DNA from: Lachnospiraceae bacterium
GTDB lineage: Bacteria > Bacillota > Clostridia > Lachnospirales > Lachnospiraceae
NCBI GenBank assembly: GCA_015258065.1
Contig: JABZIZ010000007.1
Span: 47,739 to 111,738, forward strand
DNA: 64,000 bases
Direction: 5' to 3'
A program made the translations under genes and the position numbers. The notes below the pieces were generated by a model, which was given only the letters and a program-made list of their open reading frames with translations, had not been told where the DNA came from and did no database searches. Shown here in pieces: positions 35,845-44,296 of the stretch (its first letter is position 1; each line of letters starts with the position of its first letter).

Positions 35845-35860
35845 CACAACCTCCAAGAGC

Positions 35861-35893
35861 CGGATGCCCCGCCTGCTGTTTTCAGGGCATCCG
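35861..35893. repeat. 9-bp hairpin just upstream of the DUF5717 gene
   Basis: CGGATGCCC (35861-35869) and GGGCATCCG (35885-35893) pair perfectly around a 15-base loop. It lies between htpG and the DUF5717 ribosome binding site, six bases from that site. No T-tract is present on the transcribed strand, so it may tune translation start or separate the two transcripts. Confidence 0.5.
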
Positions 35894-35913
35894 CTTCCTA
35901 TTGTCGATGTCTC

Positions 35914-38079
35914 TTATTCCGTCTTGGGGAGTGTGAGCATCATCAGCTCATTGCTTCTTGCCAAAAAGGCTGTCATTTCCTCAGCGCTAAGCGGTGCATT
36001 CTGCAACTTTGCCAGATCATATAGCTGCTGACAAAGCTTCCCGGACACTTCCTCCTGCAGATGCCCCATCACATACTGTACCAGCGGATGGTCTGCATTT
36101 AAGTAAAGCGTCTGACCCTCTGCTCCAAAATCCCCCATGTTCATTCCATTCAGCTGATACAGCTTCATCATGTCCTGCATCCGGCGACTTTCCTCCGATA
36201 CCGTCAGAATAGAGGAAACTTTCGGATCTTTCAGCTTCTGGACCTTAACTGTAATATCCTTCCCCAGTGCCTTCTTCATCATCTCCGCAATCTTAGTGGC
36301 ACTCTCTTCAAACTCCTTTTCCTTTTCTTTCGAAGTTTCAGACGTAAAGGCGGCGGTCAAATCGGCATCGATCCTGCGGAATTTCACGCCTTCATTCTTA
36401 CTCTCCAACTGCTGCATGAACGGCACATCAATATTATGCTTCAGGACGTAGGCTTCCATGTGCTGCTCTTTAAACAGGTTAATATACTGACTCTGCTGTT
36501 TTTCGTCCGTCACATAATACAGAATCTTCTCTTCGGATTCCTTCCGGTCTTCCTGCTGTTCCGTATTTCCCGCATCATCCGGCTTTTCTGTGCCTTCGTC
36601 TACCACTTCCGCTTCGACTTTTTCGCCATTCTCTCCTTCTGCTGTTTCCGCTTTTTTCTCTTCGTCGCTTATCTTTAACGCATCCGGAAGCGTGATATAG
36701 TCTCCTTCCAGATTGCGGAAGAGAATATAGTCGTTCATCTTCTCACAGAATTTATCATCCTTCAGACAGCCGTACTTGATGAAAGGAGAAATGTCTTCCC
36801 AATATTTATTATAATTCTCTCTGTCCGTTTTGCACAAGCCCGCAAGCTTATCTGCCACCTTTTTGCTGATATAATCTGAAATTTTTGTCACAAAACCGTC
36901 ATTTTGCAGGGCACTTCTGGACACATTTAAGGGAAGATCCGGGCAATCGATGACACCTTTTAACAGCATCAGGTACTCCGGGATGACCTCCTTGATATTG
37001 TCTGCAATAAAGACCTGGTTGTTATATAACTTAATCACCCCTTCCGCAGACTCAAATTCGATATTGAGTTTCGGGAAATACAGGATTCCCTTCAACCGGA
37101 ACGGATAATCCATGTTGAGGTGGATCCAGAACAAAGGCTCCTTATAATCATGAAAGACTTTACGGTAAAACTCCTTGTATTCCTCGTCCGTGCATTCCTG
37201 TGGTGTCTTCATCCAAAGCGGGTGAATCTCGTTCAGCAGCTCCGGTCTTCTCTTAATCTTGTATTTCTTCTCTTCTTCCTTCTGCTCTTCTTCCTTCTTC
37301 GAAGCTTCCCCGTCCTTCGTATCCGAAGATGCTTCTTCTCCGGCAGGCTTCTTGTCCGCTTCTTTTTTCTCCGGCTTGATTTCCTCAAGGACGATATCGT
37401 CGTCTCTCTTCTCACTCTCTTTCACCGTTTCGGTACGGTCTTCCTGCTCCTTGGACAGATAGATCTCATAAGGCATGAAAGAGCAGTATTTCTGAATCAC
37501 TTCCCTGGCCTTATATTCGTTGCAGAATTCCAGACAGTCGTCGCTTAAATGCAGGGTGATGGTCGTACCGAAACTCGTCCTTCCCTGTCCTTCTTCCATT
37601 TCATATTCGGAAGACCCGTCACAGGTCCAGTGTACAGGATGCGCCCCCTCTTGATAGGACAGCGTATCGATATCCACCCGGTCCGCCACCATAAAAGTCG
37701 AATAGAAGCCCAGACCGAAGTGGCCGATGATCTGGTCCGTTGCATCCTTGTCCTTGTATTTTTCAAGGAAGTCCGTCGCACCGGAGAAGGCCACCTGATT
37801 GATATACTGCTCCACCTCTTCTGCCGTCATGCCGATTCCGTTATCCGAAATCTTTACGGTTTTATCCTTGTCGTTCAGGATCACATCCACGCGAGGGCGA
37901 TAGCCCTCAGGAAGGGCAAAATCCCCCATCGAATCCAGTTTCTTCACCTTTGTGATGGCATCACAGGCATTCGAGATCACCTCTCTGTAAAAAATATCGT
38001 GATCGCTGTATAGCCATTTTTTTATAATCGGAAACATGTTCTCCGAATTGATTGATAAATTTCCTTTTTTCTCTGCCAT
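35914..38079 (-). CDS. htpG: Hsp90-family chaperone with charged linker insertions
   Basis: The 721-residue chaperone has the N-terminal GHKL ATPase domain (ISNACDAITK at about 35-44, DNGIGM at 79-84, GHFGLGFYS at 119-127) plus the middle and C-terminal dimer domains. Bacterial HtpG is normally about 620-640 residues. Here a Glu/Lys-rich stretch of about 65 residues (about 210-276) separates the N-terminal and middle domains, where eukaryotic Hsp90 has its charged linker. A second acidic insert of about 45 residues occurs near 471-517. The start at 38077-38079 has GGGAGTAG upstream. Confidence 0.95.
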   Translation of the reverse strand: MAEKKGNLSINSENMFPIIKKWLYSDHDIFYREVISNACDAITKVKKLDSMGDFALPEGYRPRVDVILNDKDKTVKISDNGIGMTAEEVEQYINQVAFSGATDFLEKYKDKDATDQIIGHFGLGFYSTFMVADRVDIDTLSYQEGAHPVHWTCDGSSEYEMEEGQGRTSFGTTITLHLSDDCLEFCNEYKAREVIQKYCSFMPYEIYLSKEQEDRTETVKESEKRDDDIVLEEIKPEKKEADKKPAGEEASSDTKDGEASKKEEEQKEEEKKYKIKRRPELLNEIHPLWMKTPQECTDEEYKEFYRKVFHDYKEPLFWIHLNMDYPFRLKGILYFPKLNIEFESAEGVIKLYNNQVFIADNIKEVIPEYLMLLKGVIDCPDLPLNVSRSALQNDGFVTKISDYISKKVADKLAGLCKTDRENYNKYWEDISPFIKYGCLKDDKFCEKMNDYILFRNLEGDYITLPDALKISDEEKKAETAEGENGEKVEAEVVDEGTEKPDDAGNTEQQEDRKESEEKILYYVTDEKQQSQYINLFKEQHMEAYVLKHNIDVPFMQQLESKNEGVKFRRIDADLTAAFTSETSKEKEKEFEESATKIAEMMKKALGKDITVKVQKLKDPKVSSILTVSEESRRMQDMMKLYQLNGMNMGDFGAEGQTLYLNADHPLVQYVMGHLQEEVSGKLCQQLYDLAKLQNAPLSAEEMTAFLARSNELMMLTLPKTE

Positions 38080-38144
38080 ATCTCTACTCCCTTTCTGTTT
38101 TCTTCCAAAATAAACCGGATGTTTCGTCACATCTCTAAGAAACC

Positions 38145-38173
38145 AGTTTAGTCGGAGAAAAAAGAAAAGTCAA
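38145..38173 (-). promoter_or_regulatory. Promoter of htpG
   Basis: Reading leftward, TTGACT (38173-38168) and TAAACT (38150-38145) are 17 bases apart. The transcription start would fall about 60 bases upstream of the htpG ATG. The CIRCE operator lies just upstream of the -35 box. Confidence 0.65.
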
Positions 38174-38180
38174 TGAAAAA

Positions 38181-38207
38181 TTAGCACTCATTCTTATTGA
38201 GTGCTAA
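38181..38207. promoter_or_regulatory. CIRCE element (HrcA operator)
   Basis: TTAGCACTC and GAGTGCTAA form the perfect 9-9-9 inverted repeat recognised by the heat-shock repressor HrcA. It is placed between htpG and the divergent PLP decarboxylase-like gene, 7 bases from the htpG -35 box. In many bacteria HrcA controls groESL and dnaK, while htpG is controlled otherwise; the placement here suggests HrcA control of htpG and possibly of the opposite gene. Confidence 0.95.
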
Positions 38208-38273
38208 CAGTGCCCTTCTGGGAAAAAAAACTTCCCTGTGCTAAAATACTTTCATAACGAAAGGATGAACGCC

Positions 38274-39500
38274 ATGCTGCATACCAATCTGCCGACCCCC
38301 TATTACCAGATCTCAGAAGAGGCGCTGGACCGGGAAATTGCTCTTCTAAAAAATGCGATGTCCACGCACTGGGGGCACTTTATTCCCTCTTATTCGGTCA
38401 AAACCAACTCCCTTCCCTGGTTGCTCAACCATGTGAAAGAAAGGGGGCTGTATGCGGAGATTGTTTCGGAAGAGGAATACGATCTGGTCAAAAGAATCGG
38501 ATTCCCCGAAGCACACATGATCTACAACGGTCCCATCAAAAGTCGTCCTGTGTTTGAGGCAATCCTCCTTTCAGGCGGTTTCGTCAATCTGGATTCCTCC
38601 AGGGAGCCGGAATGGCTGGCTGATCTTTGTGCAAGGCATCCGGACCAAATCCTGGAAGTCGGACTGCGGGTCAACTTTGATCTTTCTCTGCTCTGTCCGG
38701 ACGAGGTTCTGGCGGAGGAAGAAGGCAGTCGCTTCGGCTATGCCTATGAAAGCGGAGAGCTGGAGGGGGTGATCCGCCGCCTGAAACAAATCCCCAATGC
38801 CAGAATCACCGGGCTCCACCTCCATTCCTCCACCCGTTCCAGATCGGTCAAGGTCTACCGTGCCCTCGCTTCTTCTGCCTGTAAGGTGGCAGCGGAGTTT
38901 GATCTTCCCCTCAAGTATATGGATATGGGAGGCGGTTACTACGGAGGAATCCCGGACAAGCCGAATTACAACGATTATATGAAGGCGATTGGAGAAGCGC
39001 TTGCTCCCTTTTATTCCAGAGAGGAACTGGTTCTGATTGCAGAGCCCGGCGTTTCCCTGATTTCCTCTTCTTTTTCCTTTATCACACAGGTACTGGACGT
39101 GAAACAAATCCGGGAACATACCTACCTTGTCACAAACGGAAGCCGGTTGAATCTCAATCCGCAGATCACCAGACATTGGTATCCCCACCATCTGGTGCGG
39201 ACAGCCTCCCTCTCATCCAAGGGGGATGACACTTCCGTCTCGGCAGGAACCTTCCCATACCAGATCGTCTGCGGTGCCAGCTGTATGGAATATGACCGCC
39301 TTTTTACCATCGAAAATGAGCCCCCCTTGCAGGCAGGCGACTATATCGTCTATGACCTGGCAGGAGGATATACGCTTTGCTTAACTCCTCTGTTTATCCA
39401 TTATTTTCCGGCTGTGTATGTCGAAAAGAAAGACGGCTTGCTTGTTCAGGCAAGAGCCCCTTGGACCAATGAAGAGTTTCTGCAAAAGAATGTCTGGTGA
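38274..39500 (+). CDS. PLP-dependent decarboxylase-like protein (Orn/DAP/Arg type III fold)
   Basis: The 408-residue protein has the alanine racemase-like barrel of group IV decarboxylases. Lys43 in SYSVKTNS is the expected PLP Schiff-base residue, MDMGGGYYGG is the glycine-rich PLP segment, AEPGVSL replaces the usual EPGR loop, and GASCMEYDRLF gives the active-site Cys and Asp from the partner subunit. It resembles DAP and carboxynorspermidine decarboxylases, but the substrate is not predictable. The ATG at 38274-38276 with AAAGG nine bases earlier is chosen. It diverges from htpG and is followed by the PseG-like gene. Confidence 0.8.
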   Translation: MLHTNLPTPYYQISEEALDREIALLKNAMSTHWGHFIPSYSVKTNSLPWLLNHVKERGLYAEIVSEEEYDLVKRIGFPEAHMIYNGPIKSRPVFEAILLSGGFVNLDSSREPEWLADLCARHPDQILEVGLRVNFDLSLLCPDEVLAEEEGSRFGYAYESGELEGVIRRLKQIPNARITGLHLHSSTRSRSVKVYRALASSACKVAAEFDLPLKYMDMGGGYYGGIPDKPNYNDYMKAIGEALAPFYSREELVLIAEPGVSLISSSFSFITQVLDVKQIREHTYLVTNGSRLNLNPQITRHWYPHHLVRTASLSSKGDDTSVSAGTFPYQIVCGASCMEYDRLFTIENEPPLQAGDYIVYDLAGGYTLCLTPLFIHYFPAVYVEKKDGLLVQARAPWTNEEFLQKNVW

Positions 39501-39504
39501 ACCC

Positions 39505-40596
39505 ATGTGCAAAACGGCATCCCTTCCCATTCGGGAGGAGAAAAAAATCCGGAAAAAGATTTTCATCCGCACCGATGCTTCCCGCGAAATTGCAACCGGT
39601 CATATCATGCGGTGCCTCTCCATCGCCCATGCGCTGCGGGAAAGGAAGGCGGACGTCACCTTCCTGTTCTCGAATCAAGAAAGCGCAGATGTTTTTCATG
39701 CCCTGAAAGAGGAGCCCTATTCCTATCTCCTGCTGGAGAGCAATTACCACCAGCCGGAGCAGGAGCTGGTCACCCTTGTCTCCCTCTTGCAGGAGGCGGA
39801 TTTTCTGCTGGTGGATTCCTATTTTGTTTCCCGCTCTTATTTCGAGAAGCTGCACGCTCTGCTTCCTTCTTCTGTCAAAATAGGCTATATCGATGATCTG
39901 CAGTCCTATCACCTGCCGGTCCATCTGATGATCAATTATGATCTGGATGCGGACAAAAGTCTCTATACCGATTCCGAACAGGTGCTGGCAGGAGGGGCTT
40001 ATGCTCCTCTGCGTCCTCAGTTTGAGAACAGGAAACCACAGATTCGAAAAGAGGTCCGAAATCTTCTTCTCTGCTGCGGAGGAGGAGACGAAAAACATCT
40101 CCTCTTAAAAATCTCTTCTGCCTTCCTTTCGGATGCGACACTGAAGCAGGAGCGGATCCGGATTCAGGCTCTGGCCGGCGTCCTCCACCCGGACCTGGAT
40201 GCGCTTCGCACCCTGCAAGAAACCTGTCCCCGCTTCACTCTCCTGCAGGGAGTGAAAGACATGGCCTCTCTGATGCTTTCCTGTGACCTGGCGATTTGCG
40301 CCGGAGGAACCACCCTGTATGAACTCTGCGCCAGCGGCCTTCCCTCTGTCTGCTTTCTGATGGCAAAAAATCAACGCTCTGCCGTTTCTGCCTTCCTTCA
40401 TTCAGGTCTTGTTTCCTGTGCCGGTTCTTTTGAGGAAGAAAGCGAAGTTCCGGAGGAAAAGACCCTGCAAAACATCCTTTCCGAAACAAAAAAACTGCTC
40501 CCCGCAAGCATACGGGAAGCAAGGTCCAGGAACATGCAGGCAGCAATCGACGGAAAGGGTGCCATGCGCATCGCATCCGCCATTCTATACGGATGA
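39505..40596 (+). CDS. PseG-like nucleotide-sugar hydrolase / glycosyltransferase-fold protein
   Basis: The 363-residue protein starts at an ATG four bases after the decarboxylase stop, with GGTGA just before it. KIFIRTDASREIATGHIMRC at the start and the later CGGGDEKHL and CAGGTTLYELCA segments fit the PseG family, which in pseudaminic and legionaminic acid pathways removes UDP from a modified sugar; the fold is that of GT-B glycosyltransferases. No other sialic-acid-type genes are present, so the substrate is open. The 3' end overlaps the converging ATP-grasp gene by 12 bases. Confidence 0.75.
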   Translation: MCKTASLPIREEKKIRKKIFIRTDASREIATGHIMRCLSIAHALRERKADVTFLFSNQESADVFHALKEEPYSYLLLESNYHQPEQELVTLVSLLQEADFLLVDSYFVSRSYFEKLHALLPSSVKIGYIDDLQSYHLPVHLMINYDLDADKSLYTDSEQVLAGGAYAPLRPQFENRKPQIRKEVRNLLLCCGGGDEKHLLLKISSAFLSDATLKQERIRIQALAGVLHPDLDALRTLQETCPRFTLLQGVKDMASLMLSCDLAICAGGTTLYELCASGLPSVCFLMAKNQRSAVSAFLHSGLVSCAGSFEEESEVPEEKTLQNILSETKKLLPASIREARSRNMQAAIDGKGAMRIASAILYG

Positions 40597-41784
40597 GGAA
40601 AACCGGCTCCTGATTTCCGCACTCAGGCGGTGCAGTTCTTCTTCGCTGTCTGCTTCCAGAATATAATATCCTCTTCCCATGAGGGAAGCTCCATCGGTCA
40701 CTTCACGGATCTCATCCCCTTTTTTCAGATGGCAGACAACATCTCTTAGCGGAAAATCTCTCTCCAGTTCCTCTTCCTGCGGCACCTTCTCCAGCCTTCC
40801 TTCCGGAAGATCAAAATACCGGATCATCATTCTTTTGGTCCTGCGAACGCAATACGGCTCCTCCGTTTTTGTGGAAAAAGCAAGCTCCAAGAAGGAAGCA
40901 ACGGGATCTAAGCCTGTCACCATCGGTGTAAAGAGATCGTGCAGGTGATGCCCCGAAGGTCTGGCGGAGGTTTCAATGAGAAAAGGCGTATCGTCCTGCT
41001 GTCTGATGAGGTCGGCATGCATCAGACAGTTCACAAACCCGAGCACCTTCCCCGTCTGCTGCAGAAACGCTTCCACCCTGCGATAAAATTTGAGATCACT
41101 CTCCGGAGGCACCGATAGATACCCGACACACTGCCGATAAGGAAGCGGCGTCTGCATCTTCTTGCGCAGTAGGATCAGATGGAAGTGCCCATTTTCAAAC
41201 GCACCGTCCACTCCGTACTCTACGCCTTCCACCATCTGCTCCACGATCTGGTCTTCCCTAAGCGCTCCCTCTTCGCTCAAATCCCGAAGCAGGGTATGGG
41301 CATTCTCGCATACCCGCACGCCGCGACTCCCCGAACCATACCTGGGTTTTACCACCACCGGATAGGAAGGGATTGCAGGCAGGTTTGTCTCCTCTATTTG
41401 CATTCCCTTAAGAAACAGCCATACAGAAATACTGCGCAGTCCCTCCTTTCTCATCTTCTGATGAAACTGCCATTTATCCGTGCTGTTTCTTGCGCCTTCT
41501 TCCGAAACACCGTAAAGCCCGTAATGGTCATTGGCTTCCCCTGTTGTCGTTAAGAACCTTCCAATCGGCACCGGAAGAATGACATCCGGACGGATTCCCT
41601 CCTTTTCCAGAAGAAGATATACCGCCTGAGGAGAACGAATGTCCACACAAAAGGCCCGGTCTGCTGCCTGTAACCCTCCTGCCTCCGGGTCGCCGTCCAG
41701 TGCAATGACCTCGTATCCCTGCCTTTTTGCGATTTGTATCGCATGCACCGCTTCTGTGCTCGCACCGATGACCAGTGCCTTCAT
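40585..41784 (-). CDS. ATP-grasp ligase
   Basis: The 399-residue protein has an N-terminal Rossmann-like domain (MKALVIGASTEAVHAIQIA) and an ATP-grasp domain (about 115-300) with VVKPRYGSGSRGV as the nucleotide loop and LIETSARPSGHHLHDL as the metal-binding segment. Such enzymes join a carboxylate to an amine, thiol or carbonyl group through an acyl phosphate. The gene overlaps the peptidyl-prolyl isomerase gene by four bases and the converging PseG-like gene by 12. The substrate is unknown. Confidence 0.85.
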   Translation of the reverse strand: MKALVIGASTEAVHAIQIAKRQGYEVIALDGDPEAGGLQAADRAFCVDIRSPQAVYLLLEKEGIRPDVILPVPIGRFLTTTGEANDHYGLYGVSEEGARNSTDKWQFHQKMRKEGLRSISVWLFLKGMQIEETNLPAIPSYPVVVKPRYGSGSRGVRVCENAHTLLRDLSEEGALREDQIVEQMVEGVEYGVDGAFENGHFHLILLRKKMQTPLPYRQCVGYLSVPPESDLKFYRRVEAFLQQTGKVLGFVNCLMHADLIRQQDDTPFLIETSARPSGHHLHDLFTPMVTGLDPVASFLELAFSTKTEEPYCVRRTKRMMIRYFDLPEGRLEKVPQEEELERDFPLRDVVCHLKKGDEIREVTDGASLMGRGYYILEADSEEELHRLSAEIRSRFSSSV

Positions 41785-42857
41785 GCCTCTCCTCCGCTAT
41801 TCATACCTTCAAAGATTGTTTGCCCTGCTTCTTCCTTTGTCTGAACATCCATGGGAAAATACGTATCAAACACTTCTGTAAAGGTAGATGTCGTGCTTTT
41901 TCCTCTCTCCGGAAGAACGAGGGATTTCCAGAGTCTTTCATTCCTCTGTACCGGCAGCTTTTGGACAAAGGAATCATACTGCCTGCCAAATGCTTCTCTT
42001 CTTCTTCTCTCCACAATCGCCGCCTTGTTCTTCTGTGTTTGTTCCCGATCGAAGGTGGATATGCATTGTAAAAGATAATAAGCCTTCCCTGTCTCTATGA
42101 CCTCGCTGATCTTTCCCGTATCCAGCGAAAAAGCCGCCTCCTCCAGCGCCTTGTTCTTGTCCCCTCTGCTGACGGAAATCCGGTCAGAATCCGCCTCATT
42201 GTAATGGCTGGAGACGGTGGCAAAATCTCCCCCCTCTTCCAGTTCCTCTTTTGCCTTGCTGATCTTATCAAAGGCATCTGCCGTTTTCTTGTAAATGCAG
42301 ATCTGGCGAAGCGTCACGGTCCTTGCTTCATCATCGCTGATTTCCGGATTGATGTTTCGAATCGTATACAGGTATACCTTCTGTGCAAGCGCCCGTTCCT
42401 GATAAAGCGAAGCGATCTCCCCCTCCGTGATGTGGTTCAGCGCTTCCTGATCGGCATCGCTCAGAGAATGAAAATATTCTTTTGCCGCCTGTCCCACCTT
42501 GGCTTGATCGGAAGCCTCGAGAACGATGCCCTTTGACTGTGCGAAGAGATCCATCGCCATCAACTGCGACAGCTCTGAGAGACAATCATCCTTGATGACC
42601 GCAACGACATCCTCATTGAATACGCTTTCCCCCAGGGTCTTACGATATTTGTTTTCTGCGTTTAACAAATAAACATTGAGTTCCTTCGTGGTGCAGCTCA
42701 TGCTCCCGATGCGAAAAATCTCATTTCGGAAAAATCCGGTCGTGAAGATAATCTCCGACTTCCTGTCTCCCGTGCAGGCCGTCAGTGAAAAAAGAAGTGC
42801 CAGACCGACCACCATGCGAGAAAAAAATCTTAGTCCGTCCTTTGTTCCCGTTCTCAA
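41781..42857 (-). CDS. Peptidyl-prolyl isomerase-like lipoprotein (PrsA/SurA type)
   Basis: The 358-residue protein has a lipoprotein signal with Cys28 in LTAC, so it is attached outside the cytoplasmic membrane. A helical N-terminal region resembles the SurA/PrsA chaperone part and is followed by a parvulin-like region (about residues 190-290, with VTLRQICIYK and GGDFATVSSHYNEADS). It would help secreted proteins to fold. It overlaps the ATP-grasp gene and the dehydrogenase gene by four bases each, which is unexpected company. Confidence 0.8.
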   Translation of the reverse strand: MRTGTKDGLRFFSRMVVGLALLFSLTACTGDRKSEIIFTTGFFRNEIFRIGSMSCTTKELNVYLLNAENKYRKTLGESVFNEDVVAVIKDDCLSELSQLMAMDLFAQSKGIVLEASDQAKVGQAAKEYFHSLSDADQEALNHITEGEIASLYQERALAQKVYLYTIRNINPEISDDEARTVTLRQICIYKKTADAFDKISKAKEELEEGGDFATVSSHYNEADSDRISVSRGDKNKALEEAAFSLDTGKISEVIETGKAYYLLQCISTFDREQTQKNKAAIVERRRREAFGRQYDSFVQKLPVQRNERLWKSLVLPERGKSTTSTFTEVFDTYFPMDVQTKEEAGQTIFEGMNSGGEA

Positions 42858-44263
42858 TTTGCCTGGCCCCTTGCCTTTAAGATGCTTCTTGCCACACTCA
42901 GCCCGTTCGCACTGGCCTGTTGCAATCCTCTCGTGACGCCGGCCCCGTCGCCGATCGCATAAAGTCCCGCCACATTGGTTTGAAAATCTTTGCCAACCAC
43001 GACCTGGTTGGAGTAGAATTTCACCTCCACGCCATAAAGCAGGGTCTCATCGGCGGCGATTCCCGGTGTTACCTTGTCTAACGCCTGCAACATCTCGTCA
43101 ATGTCCACCATGATTCGGTGCGGGAAGACAAGAGACAGATCTCCAGGTACTGCATCTTTCAAGGTGGGAATCAGATTGTTGCGGCAAAGACGCTCCTCCG
43201 TGGTTCTCCTTCCCCTTTTGAAATCCCCATAGGTCTGGACCAGAATCATACCCCCACAGAGCATGTTGGAAAGTTCTGCGATCTTTTTGCCATATTCAAT
43301 CGGCGTCTTAAACGGTTTGGTGAAATTCTTGGAAACCAGGATGGCAAAATTGGTATTGTCCGTTTTGTATTCCTTTGCCTTATAGGCATGACCGTTGACG
43401 ACCGCCAGTCCCCCCTCGTAGTACTCCGCTGCCACTTCTCCGGAAGGATTGGTGCAGAAGGTGCGCACCTTATCATCGAATGTCGGCGTATGGAAGATCA
43501 GCTTGGCTTCGTAGAGATTTTCGTTCAGGAACTGCATGATTTCATCCCGAACCTCCACTCGCACCCCGACATCTACCGTCCCCGGTGTCGTCTCCACGCC
43601 GATCTCACCACACTTCTCACAAAACCAGTCAGCGCCTTCTCTTCCGACGGCGGAGACGATGGTATCCGAATAGAAGGAATCTCCCTTCACCGTGCTGATC
43701 CCCACTGCCCTTCCGTCCTTCGTCAGGATATCCTCCACCATCGTTTCAAAGAGAAGGTCCACCCCGCTCTCTTCCAGATGCCTTTGGAGTCTGCCGTAGA
43801 TCCGGTATCCTTCTTCGGTTCCCAGATGGCGAATGGGGCACTCTACCAACTTCAGATTGGCATTGATCGCCGCCTTCCGAATCTCTCTGATTTCATTTTG
43901 TCTGTCGATGCCGTAAACATTTTGATCCGCCCCAAAATCCAGATAAATTTCATCCGATTCATGAATCAATTTCCGGGTTTCGTCATACCCTAAAATAGAG
44001 GGGAGATTGCCTCCTACATCCGGAGAGAGGGAGAGTTTGCCGTCCGAATAAGCACCGGCACCGGCAAAACCGGTCGTGATGGAACAGGGTTTGCAGTGCA
44101 CGCAGACTCCCGTCTTTCTTTTGGGACAGATTCTTTTCTCGATCGACCTTCCCTTCTCCAGGATTAAAATCTGAAGATCGGGACATTTTTTCTTCAGCTC
44201 ATAGGCGCAGAAAGCCCCCCCGGGTCCCGCTCCGATAATGATGACATCATAATTTTTTTGCAT
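42854..44263 (-). CDS. FAD-dependent dehydrogenase (COG2509-like)
   Basis: The 469-residue protein begins with the dinucleotide-binding IIIGAGPGGAFCAYELKKK and has a Cys-rich CPKRKTGVCVHCKPC segment (about residues 47-61), followed by GFAGAGAYSDGKLSLS. The C-terminal YAIGDGAGVTRGLQQASANG closes the FAD site. The order and motifs match the large family of uncharacterised FAD-dependent dehydrogenases in Clostridia. The substrate is unknown. It is the first gene of the coupled trio with the lipoprotein and the ATP-grasp enzyme. Confidence 0.85.
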   Translation of the reverse strand: MQKNYDVIIIGAGPGGAFCAYELKKKCPDLQILILEKGRSIEKRICPKRKTGVCVHCKPCSITTGFAGAGAYSDGKLSLSPDVGGNLPSILGYDETRKLIHESDEIYLDFGADQNVYGIDRQNEIREIRKAAINANLKLVECPIRHLGTEEGYRIYGRLQRHLEESGVDLLFETMVEDILTKDGRAVGISTVKGDSFYSDTIVSAVGREGADWFCEKCGEIGVETTPGTVDVGVRVEVRDEIMQFLNENLYEAKLIFHTPTFDDKVRTFCTNPSGEVAAEYYEGGLAVVNGHAYKAKEYKTDNTNFAILVSKNFTKPFKTPIEYGKKIAELSNMLCGGMILVQTYGDFKRGRRTTEERLCRNNLIPTLKDAVPGDLSLVFPHRIMVDIDEMLQALDKVTPGIAADETLLYGVEVKFYSNQVVVGKDFQTNVAGLYAIGDGAGVTRGLQQASANGLSVARSILKARGQAN

Positions 44264-44296
44264 GGATTCTCCTTCCTTCTCAAGCAGGGCTGCCTC

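Noticed and set aside
21070..38125. The 12-mer ACCGGATGTTTC at 21070-21081 and again at 38114-38125
   Set aside because: Only two copies are noticed, with different flanks; in 64 kb such a match can arise by chance.
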